From Myxococcales bacterium (GTDB lineage: Bacteria > Myxococcota > Myxococcia > Myxococcales > Anaeromyxobacteraceae): a stretch of DNA of 17,581 nt. The stretch spans positions 1-17,581 of the forward strand of contig JAJZTO010000019.1 of the NCBI GenBank assembly GCA_021848865.1. The letters run 5' to 3'. The position numbers were made by a program, and so were the translations under genes. Shown piece after piece: positions 1 to 7,470 of the stretch (position 1 is the first letter of the stretch; each line of letters opens with the position of its first letter). Below the pieces are notes generated by a model, which saw nothing but the letters and a program-made list of their open reading frames with translations, did not search any database and had not been told where the DNA came from.

Positions 1-1
1 G

Positions 2-409
2 GTCCCGCTCCGGGCCGGGGTCGTCGAGACGCTGTGGCGCGACACCGACCTGGGCCTCTCGGCGAGCTACTACCTCTACGACCGCGACCCGACCGAGGTG
101 GGCTACTTCGGCCTGGCGGCGGCGGGGCGGGGCGGGGCCAGCGGGGCCATCCCCATCGCCCCGCTCCGGTGGTCGGTGCGCCCGTCGGCGACCCGGCGGC
201 TCGGCGCCTGGACCCTGCGGCTCGAGCTGCAGCACGGCGTCTACGCCTCGGGCGAGGGGCGGCTCGACGCGCTCGCGGCGAGGGTCCAGGTCCGGTTCAC
301 CCGGTCCTTCCGGATGTGGCTCGCCGCCGGAGGCCAGCGCGACGTGGACTACGCGGGGACGGTCACCACGGTGCGCAGCGCCTCGCTCGGGGCCCTCTTC
401 CAGTGGTGA
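2..409 (+). CDS. Probable outer-membrane beta-barrel protein, C-terminal fragment (5' end outside window)
   Basis: The frame is open from the window edge to a TGA at 407-409, giving 135 residues with no start needed inside the window. The translation alternates polar and hydrophobic residues in short stretches separated by turn-like segments (for example SASYYLYDRDP, TLRLELQHGVY, ARVQVRFTRSF, RMWLAAGG) and ends in ...GALFQW. A terminal aromatic residue after an alternating strand is the usual sorting signal of outer-membrane beta-barrels. It is therefore probably an outer-membrane protein, perhaps a surface or assembly barrel, but no specific family is recognised. It converges on the ATPase gene that ends at 444, leaving only about 34 nt between the two. 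An internal GTG at 98 is in frame but unlikely to be the true start, because the barrel-like pattern continues upstream of it. Confidence 0.6.
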   Translation, partial: VPLRAGVVETLWRDTDLGLSASYYLYDRDPTEVGYFGLAAAGRGGASGAIPIAPLRWSVRPSATRRLGAWTLRLELQHGVYASGEGRLDALAARVQVRFTRSFRMWLAAGGQRDVDYAGTVTTVRSASLGALFQW

Positions 410-443
410 GACGGGGCCGGCGTCGACGGAGTCGGCGGACCGG

Positions 444-1331
444 TCAGCTCCCGGCGCGCAGCAGGTTCCCGCCCACCCAGTCGGTGGCGAACTGGTAGGC
501 GATGCGCCCGCTGCGGTCCCCCTTCTGCAGCGACCAGGCGATGGCCGCCTGCTCCGCCGCCGGGCCCCACGCCAGGCGGGCGCCGGACCGCGCGCAGAGC
601 CTCGCCGCCCACTGCCGCGCCACCGCCAGGTACTGCTCCTGGGTGAAGGCGTGGAAGGCGACCCAGATGCCGAAGCGGCCCGACAGCGAGATCTTCTCCT
701 CCACCGCCTCGCCGTGGTGGATCTCGTTGTTCACGATCATCACGCCGAGGTTGTCGGTCTCGTACTCCGGCAGCATGTGGCGGCGGTTGGAGGTCACGTA
801 GATGACCACGTTGTCCGGCGGGGCGTAGACCGAGCCGTCGAGCGCGCTCTTCAGCATCTTGTAGCTCGACTCCCCGATCTCGAAGGAGACGTCGTCCGAG
901 AAGACGATGAAGCGGTAGGGCTGCCCGCGGATGGCGTCGACGATCGACGGGAGGTGCACCAGGTCGTCCTTGTCCACCTGGATGACCCGCAGCCCCTGCG
1001 GCGCGTAGGTGGCGAGCAGCGCCCGCACCAGCGAGGACTTGCCGGTGCCCCGGGTCCCCCAGAGCAGCACGTTGTTGGCGGGGTAGCCGGCCAGGAACTG
1101 GCGGGTGTTGGCCTCGACCACCCGCTTCTGCTCCTCGATGCCGAGCAGGTCCGCGAGGTGGATCCCCTCGATGCCCGGCACCGGCTCGAGCCGGCCGGCC
1201 AGCGAGTTCCTGCGCCAGTTGGCGGCGTGGCAGGTGGCCCAGTCCACCGGCGGGACGGCGCGGGGGAGGAGCATCTCGAGCGAGCCGAGGACGCGCCGGA
1301 GGCTGTCCTGGACGTCGGGGTCGATGGGCAT
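444..1331 (-). CDS. DUF815-type AAA ATPase
   Basis: Encodes 295 residues. A Walker A motif GTRGTGKS lies at residues 92-99, a hydrophobic strand ending in Asp-Asp (FIVFSDD, 141-147) serves as Walker B, and VVIYVTSN (175-182) fits a sensor-1 strand with its Asn. The surrounding phrases (GIEEQKRVVEANTRQFLAG, NNVLLWGTRGTGKSSLV, YRFIVFSDDVSFE) are typical of the DUF815/YcaJ-like ATP-binding proteins, whose cellular role is not established. No signal peptide or membrane segment is seen, so it should be cytosolic. The ATG at 1331 was chosen because the conserved N-terminal helix starts just after it, with a weak GAGGG upstream; further in-frame sequence upstream is low-complexity and unlike protein. 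It is divergent from the permease gene at 1503. Family call is confident, function unknown. Confidence 0.85.
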   Translation of the reverse strand: MPIDPDVQDSLRRVLGSLEMLLPRAVPPVDWATCHAANWRRNSLAGRLEPVPGIEGIHLADLLGIEEQKRVVEANTRQFLAGYPANNVLLWGTRGTGKSSLVRALLATYAPQGLRVIQVDKDDLVHLPSIVDAIRGQPYRFIVFSDDVSFEIGESSYKMLKSALDGSVYAPPDNVVIYVTSNRRHMLPEYETDNLGVMIVNNEIHHGEAVEEKISLSGRFGIWVAFHAFTQEQYLAVARQWAARLCARSGARLAWGPAAEQAAIAWSLQKGDRSGRIAYQFATDWVGGNLLRAGS

Positions 1332-1502
1332 GGGGTCGTGGCCCTCTGGAATGGCGCCGCCGCGCCCGTGGAGCACGCGATCGGATCGGCCGGGGATGGG
1401 GGAGGGCCGCCATCGTAGCACCGCGCGGCGGCGGCCGGGAGGCGGCTTCCGGGCCCCGGGACGGGCTGGCGCGGCGCCCGCCGCGCCTGCTATGGCGTCC
1501 GG

Positions 1503-2369
1503 GTGGGCCTCTCGACCCTCCTCCTGACCGTCACCACGCTGGTGTGCTTCGCGGGGAACTCGCTCCTGGCGCGCGCCGCGCTGGGGGCCGGCCTGGTGGA
1601 CGCCGCGACCTACAACTCGGCGCGGCTCGCCGCCGGGGCCGCCGCGCTCGCCCTGCTGCGCCGGCTCGAGACCGGGCCGCGCCCCGCGGCGGGCGGCGGG
1701 TGGCTCCCCGGGCTGGTCCTGGTCGCCTACGGCGCCTCCTTCTCGCTCGCCTACCAGCGGATCCCCGCGGGCGTGGGGGCGCTGGTGCTCTTCACCTCGG
1801 TGCAGTTCACCATGGTGGGGTGGGCGGTGGCCACGGGGCAGCGCCCGGCGCCGGCGCAGTGGGCCGGCATCCTGCTGGCCGTCGCCGGGCTCGCCTACCT
1901 GGCGCTCCCGGGCGCGCGCGCCCCCGACCCCGCCGGCACCGGGCTCATGGTCGCGGCCGGCGCGGCCTGGGGCGCCTACTCGCTGCTCGCGCGCGGCGCC
2001 AACCCCATCTCCCAGAACGCCGACGCCTTCCTGCGCAGCCTGCCCGCCGCCGCCGCCTTCAGCCTCCTGCGGATCGGGAGCTTCTCCGCCTCCGGGCGCG
2101 GGCTCGCGCTGGCCTGCGCCTCCGGGGTCATCGGCTCCGCGGGCGGCTACTGCCTCTGGTACGCCGTCGCGCCCCGGCTCGGCCCCACCCGCGGGGCCGC
2201 GGTGCAGCTGGCGGTGCCGGTGCTGGCCGCCGCCGGCGGCGTGGTGCTGCTCGGGGAGCCGGTCGGGGCGCGGCTGGTGGCGGCGGGGATCGCCATCCTG
2301 GGGGGCGTCGGCCTGGTGGTGTGGCGCCCGCCGGCGGCCCGGTTGCCCGGGCCCGGCCGCGGCGGCTAG
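1503..2369 (+). CDS. EamA/DMT-family permease
   Basis: Encodes 288 residues with about ten hydrophobic segments and little between them, the architecture of the drug/metabolite transporter superfamily with two EamA repeats. The first repeat ends near the VGWAVATGQRPAPAQWAGIL segment; the second begins around GTGLMVAAGAAWGAYSLLAR, where the W-x-x-Y-S-L motif is typical, and ends in the usual VVLLGEPVGARLVAAG and GGVGLVVW stretches. Such inner-membrane proteins export metabolites or amino acids, but substrate cannot be read from sequence. The GTG at 1503 is preferred because the first membrane helix begins immediately after it; no strong Shine-Dalgarno sequence is visible. The ABC importer gene follows about 60 nt downstream on the same strand and may be co-transcribed. 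Confidence 0.85.
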   Translation: MGLSTLLLTVTTLVCFAGNSLLARAALGAGLVDAATYNSARLAAGAAALALLRRLETGPRPAAGGGWLPGLVLVAYGASFSLAYQRIPAGVGALVLFTSVQFTMVGWAVATGQRPAPAQWAGILLAVAGLAYLALPGARAPDPAGTGLMVAAGAAWGAYSLLARGANPISQNADAFLRSLPAAAAFSLLRIGSFSASGRGLALACASGVIGSAGGYCLWYAVAPRLGPTRGAAVQLAVPVLAAAGGVVLLGEPVGARLVAAGIAILGGVGLVVWRPPAARLPGPGRGG

Positions 2370-2429
2370 CATCGCCGGGCGCACCCCACCGAGGTGGCCG
2401 GCCATCACCGCTCGAGCCCGAGGAACGAC

Positions 2430-3989
2430 TTGAACGCAAGGTCCGCGCTCCGCGCGCTCCTGGTCGGGGTCGCAGCGGCGGCCGCCTCGCCGGCGGCGGC
2501 CGCGGGCGCGCGCGGGGGCACGCTCCAGGCCGTCCAGCAGCGGCGCGAGCTGCGGTGGGGCGCGGACGTCTTCGGCGGGGCCCCCTACGTCTTCCAGGAT
2601 CCCATGGATCCGAACCACCTCGTCGGCTTCGAGGTGGAGCTGGCCGACGCCATCGCGCGCAGGCTGGGGGCGAAGGCGCGGCCGGCCGCGGGCGCCTGGG
2701 ACAAGCTCCTCGACCTGCTGGCGCGCGGCGACTTCGACGTGGCGCTGAACGGCATCGAGGTGGCGGAGGAGAAGCGCCGGGTGTGCCTGCTGTCGCGGCC
2801 GTACTACGCCGCGGGCGAGCGGCTCAGCGTCCGGCGCGGCGACCCGGGCGCGCCGCGGACCCTGGAGGCGGTGAAGGGCCGCCGGGTGGGGGCGCTCCCG
2901 GGGTCGCTGGCGCAGCGCATCCTCGAGCGCGCCGGCGCGGTGGTGGTGACCTACGACGGCGGCCAGGACCAGATCTACGACGATCTCCGCCTGGGCCGCA
3001 CCGACGCGGTGCTGCTCGACGACCCGATCGCCCACTACTACGCCGACGTCCAGCCCGAGCTGGAGACCGTTCCGGGCTCCTTCGGCGAGGTCCGCTACGC
3101 CGTCGCCGTCCGGCTCGGGGACGAGGCGCTGCGGGACGCCATCGACGGCGCCCTGTCCGAGCTGGCCCGCACCGGCCGGCTCCGCGCCCTCTACCAGCGC
3201 TGGGGGATCTGGAACGCGGAGACCGCGGCGCTGCTCGGCGAGCCCCCTCCGGCCCGCCCCGGGCTGGCCGAGGCCTGGGAGGCCTGGCGGGCGGCGGTGG
3301 GGCGGCCGCCCTCGCTGCGCGAGCGGCTCCTGGTCCGGTACCCCCGGACCTTCGGGCTCTTCGCGCGGGCCGCCGGGCTCACGCTCCTCCTCACGCTCTC
3401 GTCGATGGCCCTGGCGATGGCGGTGGGGGCGCTGCTCGCCGCGGCGCGCCGCTACGGCGCGGCGCCGGTCCGGTGGCTGGCGGTGGGCGTCATCGAGCTC
3501 GTCCGCGGAACGCCGCTGCTGGTCCAGCTCATCATGATCTACTTCGGGCTCCCCGAGCTGGGCGTGAAGCTCGACCCCTTCGTGGCCGGCTGGCTGGGGC
3601 TGGGGCTGAACTACGCCGCCGCCGAGGCCGAGAACTACCGCGCCGGCCTGGAGAGCGTCCCGGTGGGGCAGGGCGAGGTGGCGACGACGCTCGGGCTCTC
3701 GCGGCTGCAGGCGCTCCGGCACGTGATCGCGCCGCAGGCCCTCCGCATCGCCGTGCCGCCGATGACCAACGACGTCATCGCCCTCCTCAAGGACAGCTCG
3801 CTGGTCTCGCTGGTGACCCTCACCGAGCTCACCAAGACCTACTCGAACCTCGCCGCCTCGATGCGCGACCACCTGGGCCTCGGCCTGGTGGTCGCCGCCT
3901 GGTACCTCCTCCTCGGGCTGCCGCTGGCGCGGCTCGGCCGGCTCGCCGAGCGGCGCCTCGGCCGGCACCTCCGGCGGGCCGCGGCGTGA
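2430..3989 (+). CDS. Polar amino-acid ABC transporter: substrate-binding protein fused to permease
   Basis: A 519-residue fusion. Residues 1-25 form a signal sequence (basic start, Ala/Leu/Val core, AAAAGA end). Residues about 28-265 are a family 3 solute-binding domain: GVE-type GFEVELADAIARRLG, the DFDVALNGIEVAEEKR segment, the GRRVGALPGSLAQRIL hinge region and YQRWGIWN at its end. Residues about 300-515 are a HisM/GlnP-type permease, with VRGTPLLVQLIMIYFGLP and the EAA loop centred on GQGEVATTLGLSRLQALRHVI, followed by LLKDSSLVSLVTLTEL. Binding domain and channel in one chain is a known arrangement for this uptake family. TTG at 2430 was chosen because AGGAA (2421-2425) and a cleaner signal peptide precede and follow it; GTG at 2394 is an alternative. 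The stop overlaps the ATPase start by 4 nt. Substrate probably a polar amino acid. Confidence 0.88.
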   Translation: MNARSALRALLVGVAAAAASPAAAAGARGGTLQAVQQRRELRWGADVFGGAPYVFQDPMDPNHLVGFEVELADAIARRLGAKARPAAGAWDKLLDLLARGDFDVALNGIEVAEEKRRVCLLSRPYYAAGERLSVRRGDPGAPRTLEAVKGRRVGALPGSLAQRILERAGAVVVTYDGGQDQIYDDLRLGRTDAVLLDDPIAHYYADVQPELETVPGSFGEVRYAVAVRLGDEALRDAIDGALSELARTGRLRALYQRWGIWNAETAALLGEPPPARPGLAEAWEAWRAAVGRPPSLRERLLVRYPRTFGLFARAAGLTLLLTLSSMALAMAVGALLAAARRYGAAPVRWLAVGVIELVRGTPLLVQLIMIYFGLPELGVKLDPFVAGWLGLGLNYAAAEAENYRAGLESVPVGQGEVATTLGLSRLQALRHVIAPQALRIAVPPMTNDVIALLKDSSLVSLVTLTELTKTYSNLAASMRDHLGLGLVVAAWYLLLGLPLARLGRLAERRLGRHLRRAAA

Positions 3990-4675
3990 TCCGCGTCGAC
4001 GCCCTGGTGAAGCGGTATGCCTCGCTCGCCGCGCCGGCGCTGCGCCGGGTCTCCTTCGAGGTCGCGTCGGGCCAGCTCGTCGCCATCCTGGGCAGGAGCG
4101 GCGCCGGGAAGTCGACGCTGCTGCGGTGCCTGGTGGGGCTGGAGCGCTTCGACGAGGGGACCGTCGAGGTCGACGGGGTGGCGGTGCGCGCCGAGGACGG
4201 GCCGCGCGGGCTCCGGGTCCTCCACGGCCGCGTGGGGCTGGTGCCCCAGTCGCTCGACCTCTTCCCGCACCTCTCGGCGCTCGACAACTGCACGCTGGCG
4301 CCCCGGATCGTGAAGGGAGAGCGGCGCGCCGACGCGGAGGCGCGGGCCTCCCGCCTGCTCGGCCGGCTCGGGCTCGAGGCCGAGCAGGGCGCCTACCCCG
4401 AGCACCTCTCCGGCGGGCAGCGGCAGCGCGTGGCCATCGCGCGGGCCCTGGCGATGGAGCCGCGCGTGCTGCTCTACGACGAGCCCACCAGCTCGCTCGA
4501 CCCCTCCCTCCGGGAGGAGGTGGGGCGCACGCTGCTCACCGTGAAGGAGAGCGGGGTCACGCAGCTGGTCTCCACCCACGACTGGGAGTTCGCGCGGAGC
4601 GCCGCGGAGTGGGTGCTGGTCCTCGAGGGCGGCGCGATCGTCCGCGAGGGCGAGCCCGGGCAGATCGTCGGGTAG
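3986..4675 (+). CDS. Polar amino-acid ABC transporter ATP-binding protein
   Basis: Encodes 229 residues, slightly shorter than the common 240. Walker A GRSGAGKST is at 36-44, the Q-loop glutamine in GLVPQS at 88, the ABC signature LSGGQ at 141-145, Walker B VLLYDE at 161-166, the D-loop SSLD next to it, and the switch histidine in STHD at 198. All catalytic elements are intact. It energises the SBP-permease fusion encoded just upstream. The GTG at 3986 overlaps the TGA of that gene (GTGA), a classic translationally coupled pair. Downstream there is no third subunit gene, which agrees with a complete importer made of one fusion polypeptide and one ATPase. Belongs to the GlnQ/HisP group by sequence style. 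Confidence 0.9.
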   Translation: MIRVDALVKRYASLAAPALRRVSFEVASGQLVAILGRSGAGKSTLLRCLVGLERFDEGTVEVDGVAVRAEDGPRGLRVLHGRVGLVPQSLDLFPHLSALDNCTLAPRIVKGERRADAEARASRLLGRLGLEAEQGAYPEHLSGGQRQRVAIARALAMEPRVLLYDEPTSSLDPSLREEVGRTLLTVKESGVTQLVSTHDWEFARSAAEWVLVLEGGAIVREGEPGQIVG

Positions 4676-5052
4676 GGCGGGTCGCCGAGGGCGGCGCCGG
4701 CGGGGCGCGGTCCCTCTTGGGGCGGGCGGCGGCGGGTGCCCTCGGAGGGGGTTGCTCCGGGTTCACTCGCGATGAATGGATCGCCACCGCCACCGTCCAC
4801 GCCAGGTTCCACCCCTGTTCCCGCAGCTGGAGCTCATCGAGCCGCACGCCCAGCGGGCCCTCGACCTGCTGGTGCGGTACGTGGAACACGGCGACGCCCT
4901 GCCGCCCAGCCAGTGCATCCCCCGCGGCGGGGCCATCGCCGGGGCGCCGGCCCAGCCGGGCCACTGCGCCCACCTCTTCGCGCCCTGAACCGGCCCGTCG
5001 CCGGCCCGCCTCCCCGGCGCTCCGGTGGGAATGGCGGAGGGGAGGGCGGTGA
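4676..5052. other. Stretch with no confidently coding gene
   Basis: Between the ABC ATPase stop and the aminotransferase remnant no frame resembles a known protein. An 8-bp perfect inverted repeat (CCGAGGGC at 4685-4692, GCCCTCGG at 4738-4745) could form a long-looped structure after the ABC operon, but there is no T-run. A 71-codon ORF (4776-4988) is listed separately. Close to 5040-5075, another frame reads RAVTARRAG, which could be the upstream continuation of the aminotransferase remnant across a frameshift. Confidence 0.45.
4776..4988 (+). CDS. Small ORF of unknown function, possibly not expressed
   Basis: An ATG-initiated frame of 70 residues. Its centre (LELIEPHAQRALDLLVRYVEHGDALPP) reads like an amphipathic helix of a real protein rather than a GC-shadow translation, and the tail holds two cysteines (SQCIPRGG and PGHCAHLF) around a Gly/Ala/Pro stretch. 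No family is recognised. A GGAGGGGG run lies about 25 nt before the ATG, too far to act as a normal ribosome-binding site, and no promoter stands out. Because it sits directly before a gene remnant it may itself be a leftover of a larger gene. Confidence 0.25.
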   Translation: MDRHRHRPRQVPPLFPQLELIEPHAQRALDLLVRYVEHGDALPPSQCIPRGGAIAGAPAQPGHCAHLFAP

Positions 5053-5375
5053 CCGCGCGCCGGGCCGGCCGGGGCCGAGGGGATCTCGCCGCGGACCGGC
5101 TGCTTCTGCAACCCGGGGGCGGGGCAGGCAGCGGAGGTGCTCACCGAGGAGGACGTGCGGGCGGGTGCGGCGCCCGGGGAGGCCGCCACGCGGCAGGGCT
5201 TCCCGCGCGCGCTGCGGGAGCGCGGCTCGGGCAAGAGCGCCGGGGCGATGCGCGTGTCCTTCGGGATCGCCAGCACCTTCGAGGACGCGCGCCGTTTCGC
5301 CGCCTTCGCGGCGCGCTTCCGGGGCCAGAGCCGGCTGGCGCTCGGCGACGTCACCTTCGACGTCGAGCCCGCGGG
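5053..5375 (+). pseudogene. Remnant of a class V (PLP) aminotransferase, C-terminal end only
   Basis: The frame opens after a TGA at 5050-5052 and reads GISPRTGCFCNPGAG at about 5083-5127, followed by a spacer and MRVSFGIASTFEDARRF at about 5248-5298. Both phrases are hallmarks of the C-terminal small domain of class V aminotransferases of the cysteine-desulfurase/MOCOS-like group, in which the conserved cysteine segment is followed by an RVSxGIAS motif. The roughly 300 residues that should precede this, including the PLP lysine, are absent, and no start or ribosome-binding site is present. The original stop also seems lost: the frame runs on without a break into sequence that is the antisense of the DUF6081-like gene. 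A -1/+1 shifted continuation may exist upstream near 5040-5075. It is interpreted as a decayed gene; enzyme activity is excluded. Confidence 0.7.
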
Positions 5376-6479
5376 TCAGTTGAAGGTCGTGGTCACGACG
5401 AAGTTGTCGAAGTGCGCCCGCGCGCCCTGTCCGAAGAGCCGCTCCGAGATCGGGATCGAGACGCCCGCCGCACAGGCGGCCGGCCAGCTGGGATCGCAGC
5501 CCGTCGCGCCCCAGCCCCACTGGAACGGGAACGCGTCGAGGAGGCTGAAGGTGCCGTGCCCGATGACGAAGGAACCCAGCTTGTCCCTGAGATCCTCGCC
5601 GCGGCCCAGCGCCGGGTAGACGCCCGTGTAGGTCTGCCCGGACTGGTAGTCCAGCGGGACGCCGACGTTCTTGACCTTGGCCACGCGCTTGCCGTCGAAG
5701 AAGTACTCGACGGTCGACGTGCCGTTGCCCACCCCGCGGCTGTAGGTGATGGCCACGTGGTGCGGCACGCCCGGCGCGATCGGGAACTCGGTGATGATCT
5801 GCGTGTACATCTTGCTCGGGCCGACCCAGCCAGGGTCGTTCGGGTCGCTGGTGTTGCCGGTCACCGACGAAGGGAGCCGCTCGATGAGCGCGAACGCCCG
5901 GTCCTGCGAGACGAACCAGTCGAAGAGCTGCCCGGTCGCGAAGCTGATCATGTTCATGACCGCGCCGGCCTGCTGGCCCTGGAACAGCGGGGCCTGGTAA
6001 GGCGCGCCGTTCGGGTACGAGTACGGTGGGCCGTAGGTCCCGTGGACGACGCGCCCTGCCTGGGTCCCGGGCGTAGCGGCCTGGATGTCGGACTCGAAGG
6101 TGAGCGAGCCGTTGAGGGGGACGCTGAACGCCTGGGCGCTGACCGCGATGTACTTCAGGTGATCGAAGACGCTGAAGTCCGCGCCGCAGGTGAACGGCGC
6201 GTCGTCGATGTAGAACGTCCCGTCCGCGAAGGAGCGGGTGTCGCCGTGCGCCGGGGTGATCCCGTCCGGGCACAGCGCCCCCATGTCGCCAACGCCGTAG
6301 ACGTTCAGCCACCTGCTCATGTAGGTCGAGAGCGAGTACGGGGGCGAGAAGTCGTCGTACACGACCTGGGCCTGCGTCGGTGTGTCCGCGCGCGCGGTGC
6401 ATGCCAGCACCACCGCGAGCGCGGCAGTTGCCTTCCCGGCGGTCAGCCTTCGCTTACGGGTGTCCCTGCGATCGTCCAT
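5376..6479 (-). CDS. Exported DUF6081-like protein
   Basis: Encodes 367 residues. The N-terminus is basic (DDRRDTRKRR), followed by a hydrophobic core and ARAD, a Sec signal peptide; VLAC within it is a poor lipobox, so lipidation is unlikely but possible. The mature part starts with VVYDDFSPPYSL and contains SLTFESDIQAATPGTQ, RVVHGTYGPP, LFDWFVSQDRAFALIERLPS, the strand HHVAITYSRG, and ends in RAHFDNFVVTTTF. These are features of DUF6081 proteins, known mainly from actinobacteria and resembling concanavalin-like beta-sandwiches; function is unknown. ATG at 6479 has GAGGG 8-9 nt upstream. Sampled 60-base lines of this gene are 60-68% G+C, compared with up to 88% in the ABC gene, suggesting transfer. 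It ends against the aminotransferase remnant. Confidence 0.7.
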   Translation of the reverse strand: MDDRRDTRKRRLTAGKATAALAVVLACTARADTPTQAQVVYDDFSPPYSLSTYMSRWLNVYGVGDMGALCPDGITPAHGDTRSFADGTFYIDDAPFTCGADFSVFDHLKYIAVSAQAFSVPLNGSLTFESDIQAATPGTQAGRVVHGTYGPPYSYPNGAPYQAPLFQGQQAGAVMNMISFATGQLFDWFVSQDRAFALIERLPSSVTGNTSDPNDPGWVGPSKMYTQIITEFPIAPGVPHHVAITYSRGVGNGTSTVEYFFDGKRVAKVKNVGVPLDYQSGQTYTGVYPALGRGEDLRDKLGSFVIGHGTFSLLDAFPFQWGWGATGCDPSWPAACAAGVSIPISERLFGQGARAHFDNFVVTTTFN

Positions 6480-6849
6480 GGTGACCGCCCTCGCCTGCGA
6501 GAGTGCAGGCCGGCGGTACGGATATGTACGCCGATGACTTTCCGTAACTGGCCGGTGGCGCGCTGATGGGGTGTAAGCGCCGATTCGCGGCAGCGCGGCG
6601 AGGCCCGGCGCGCCACCGTCGCGGGAGGACGGCGTGACCGTCACCGTTGGTGATGCGGGGCGCGGAGTCCGGCGACCACCGCCGACCCGGCTCCGGCGGT
6701 GCTCCGGACGGCGGGTGCGGCGACCCCGATGCGTGCCAGCGCGCGCTTACGGCCCCCCTGGGCCCGCGGGCGCCTCTCGACGGCGGTTAGGAAGCCTGCG
6801 GTTCCCAGTCTCCGAGCGTGAAAGCGGCACTCCAACCCGGAGGTACCCC
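6480..6849. other. Divergent intergenic region between two exported-protein genes
   Basis: This 370-nt stretch separates the divergently oriented DUF6081-like gene and the six-cysteine protein gene and should carry both promoters. No convincing -35/-10 pair was found for either. Besides the dyad listed separately at 6511-6533, a short palindrome GTGAC-C-GTCAC lies at 6634-6644. Frames through it are arginine/proline-rich and do not look coding. Confidence 0.4.
6511..6533. promoter_or_regulatory. Operator-like dyad upstream of the DUF6081-like gene
   Basis: CGGCGGTAC at 6511-6519 and GTACGCCG at 6526-6533 are complementary over 8 bp with one bulged G, around an AT-rich GGATAT centre. It lies 31 nt ahead of the minus-strand start at 6479, a position suited to an operator or core-promoter overlap. 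No regulator gene is adjacent, so the assignment rests on symmetry and position alone. Confidence 0.3.
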
Positions 6850-7275
6850 ATGACCCAGGCCAGGAGCAAGATCGCCCGAGCCGTCGCCGTCGCCACCCTC
6901 CTCGGCTTGGGCGGTCCGTCGCGCGCGGACGGGCCCGCCAAGGAGGCGGCGCCCAAGGCTCACCACGGGAAGAAGCCCAAGGTCACGTTGCCGAAGGGGC
7001 TGTCCATCCAGACGGTCCTCAAGTCGACGGGAGAGTTCACCCTGGAGCAGAAGGGCGCGCGCGGCGTGATGGCGCGTCGCGCCGGCGGCGGGGGCGGGGC
7101 CGGGGGCGCCGGCCTGTCGGCCGAGTGCACCTGCTGGCAGGGAACCGGAGCCTGCATGCTGACGCTCCTTCCCGGCGGCGTCGCCACTTGCGAAGCCTCG
7201 GACAGGGGGACGCCCTGCAACACCTCGTGCAGTTTCATCCTGGGCAAGCTGTCGAGGACGTTCTCGCCGCAGTGA
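6850..7275 (+). CDS. Small exported six-cysteine protein, unknown function
   Basis: Encodes 141 residues behind a strong ribosome-binding site (GGAGGT at 6839-6844, 5 nt from the ATG). Residues 1-27 form a Sec signal peptide: basic start, AVAVATLLGLGG core, SRADG cleavage region. A Lys/His-rich segment follows (about 31-45), then a predicted ordered part (LSIQTVLKSTGEFTLEQKG), a Gly-rich linker (79-88), and a cysteine domain with Cys at 93, 95, 102, 114, 123 and 127: spacing C-x-C-x6-C-x11-C-x8-C-x3-C. An even number of cysteines in an exported protein suggests three disulfides or metal binding. The family is not recognised; it might be a secreted toxin-like or structural peptide. Its stop codon overlaps a possible second small ORF at 7272. 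Confidence 0.65.
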   Translation: MTQARSKIARAVAVATLLGLGGPSRADGPAKEAAPKAHHGKKPKVTLPKGLSIQTVLKSTGEFTLEQKGARGVMARRAGGGGGAGGAGLSAECTCWQGTGACMLTLLPGGVATCEASDRGTPCNTSCSFILGKLSRTFSPQ

Positions 7276-7412
7276 GCGCTCGCCGCGCCTCGCCCGCCTG
7301 CGAGTGCTACGAGGCCTGCTCGGGCGGGTGGGACGTCTTCGTCAACGGCAACCTGCGCCGGTGGATCACCACCGGTGAGGTGCCGCCGAACCCCTTCGGG
7401 GGACGCGCCTGA
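7272..7412 (+). CDS. Possible 46-aa ORF translationally coupled to the six-cysteine gene
   Basis: A GTG at 7272-7274 overlaps the TGA of the preceding gene (GTGA), the arrangement of coupled genes, and reads 46 residues to a TGA at 7410-7412. The peptide holds PACECYEAC (three Cys) and then GGWDVFVNGNLRRWITTGEVPP, rich in Trp and looking like genuine protein. GAGGA at 7254-7258 is 13 nt upstream, rather far. Two readings are possible: an independent small protein, or a former C-terminal extension of the six-cysteine protein separated by a frameshift near its end. No signal peptide of its own is present, which favours the second reading slightly. Confidence 0.35.
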   Translation: MSARRASPACECYEACSGGWDVFVNGNLRRWITTGEVPPNPFGGRA

Positions 7413-7470
7413 GGCTGGCGCGGGCCTCGAGCGGACGGCGCGCTCGCGGCCCCCGGGAGCCGGCGGCGGC

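Noticed and set aside
2394..2429. GTG at 2394 as start of the ABC fusion gene
   Set aside because: It would put 12 polar residues ahead of the signal peptide and has no clear ribosome-binding site; the TTG at 2430 follows AGGAA.
444..3968. A 1174-codon minus-strand frame running across the permease and ABC genes
   Set aside because: Only the part from 1331 to 444 resembles a protein (DUF815 ATPase); the upstream part is antisense to genes with intact catalytic motifs.
5137..5619. A 160-aa hybrid protein joining the aminotransferase tail to sequence inside the DUF6081-like gene
   Set aside because: Everything after about 5375 is antisense of a well-supported gene, and no start signal exists; treated as a pseudogene running past its lost stop.
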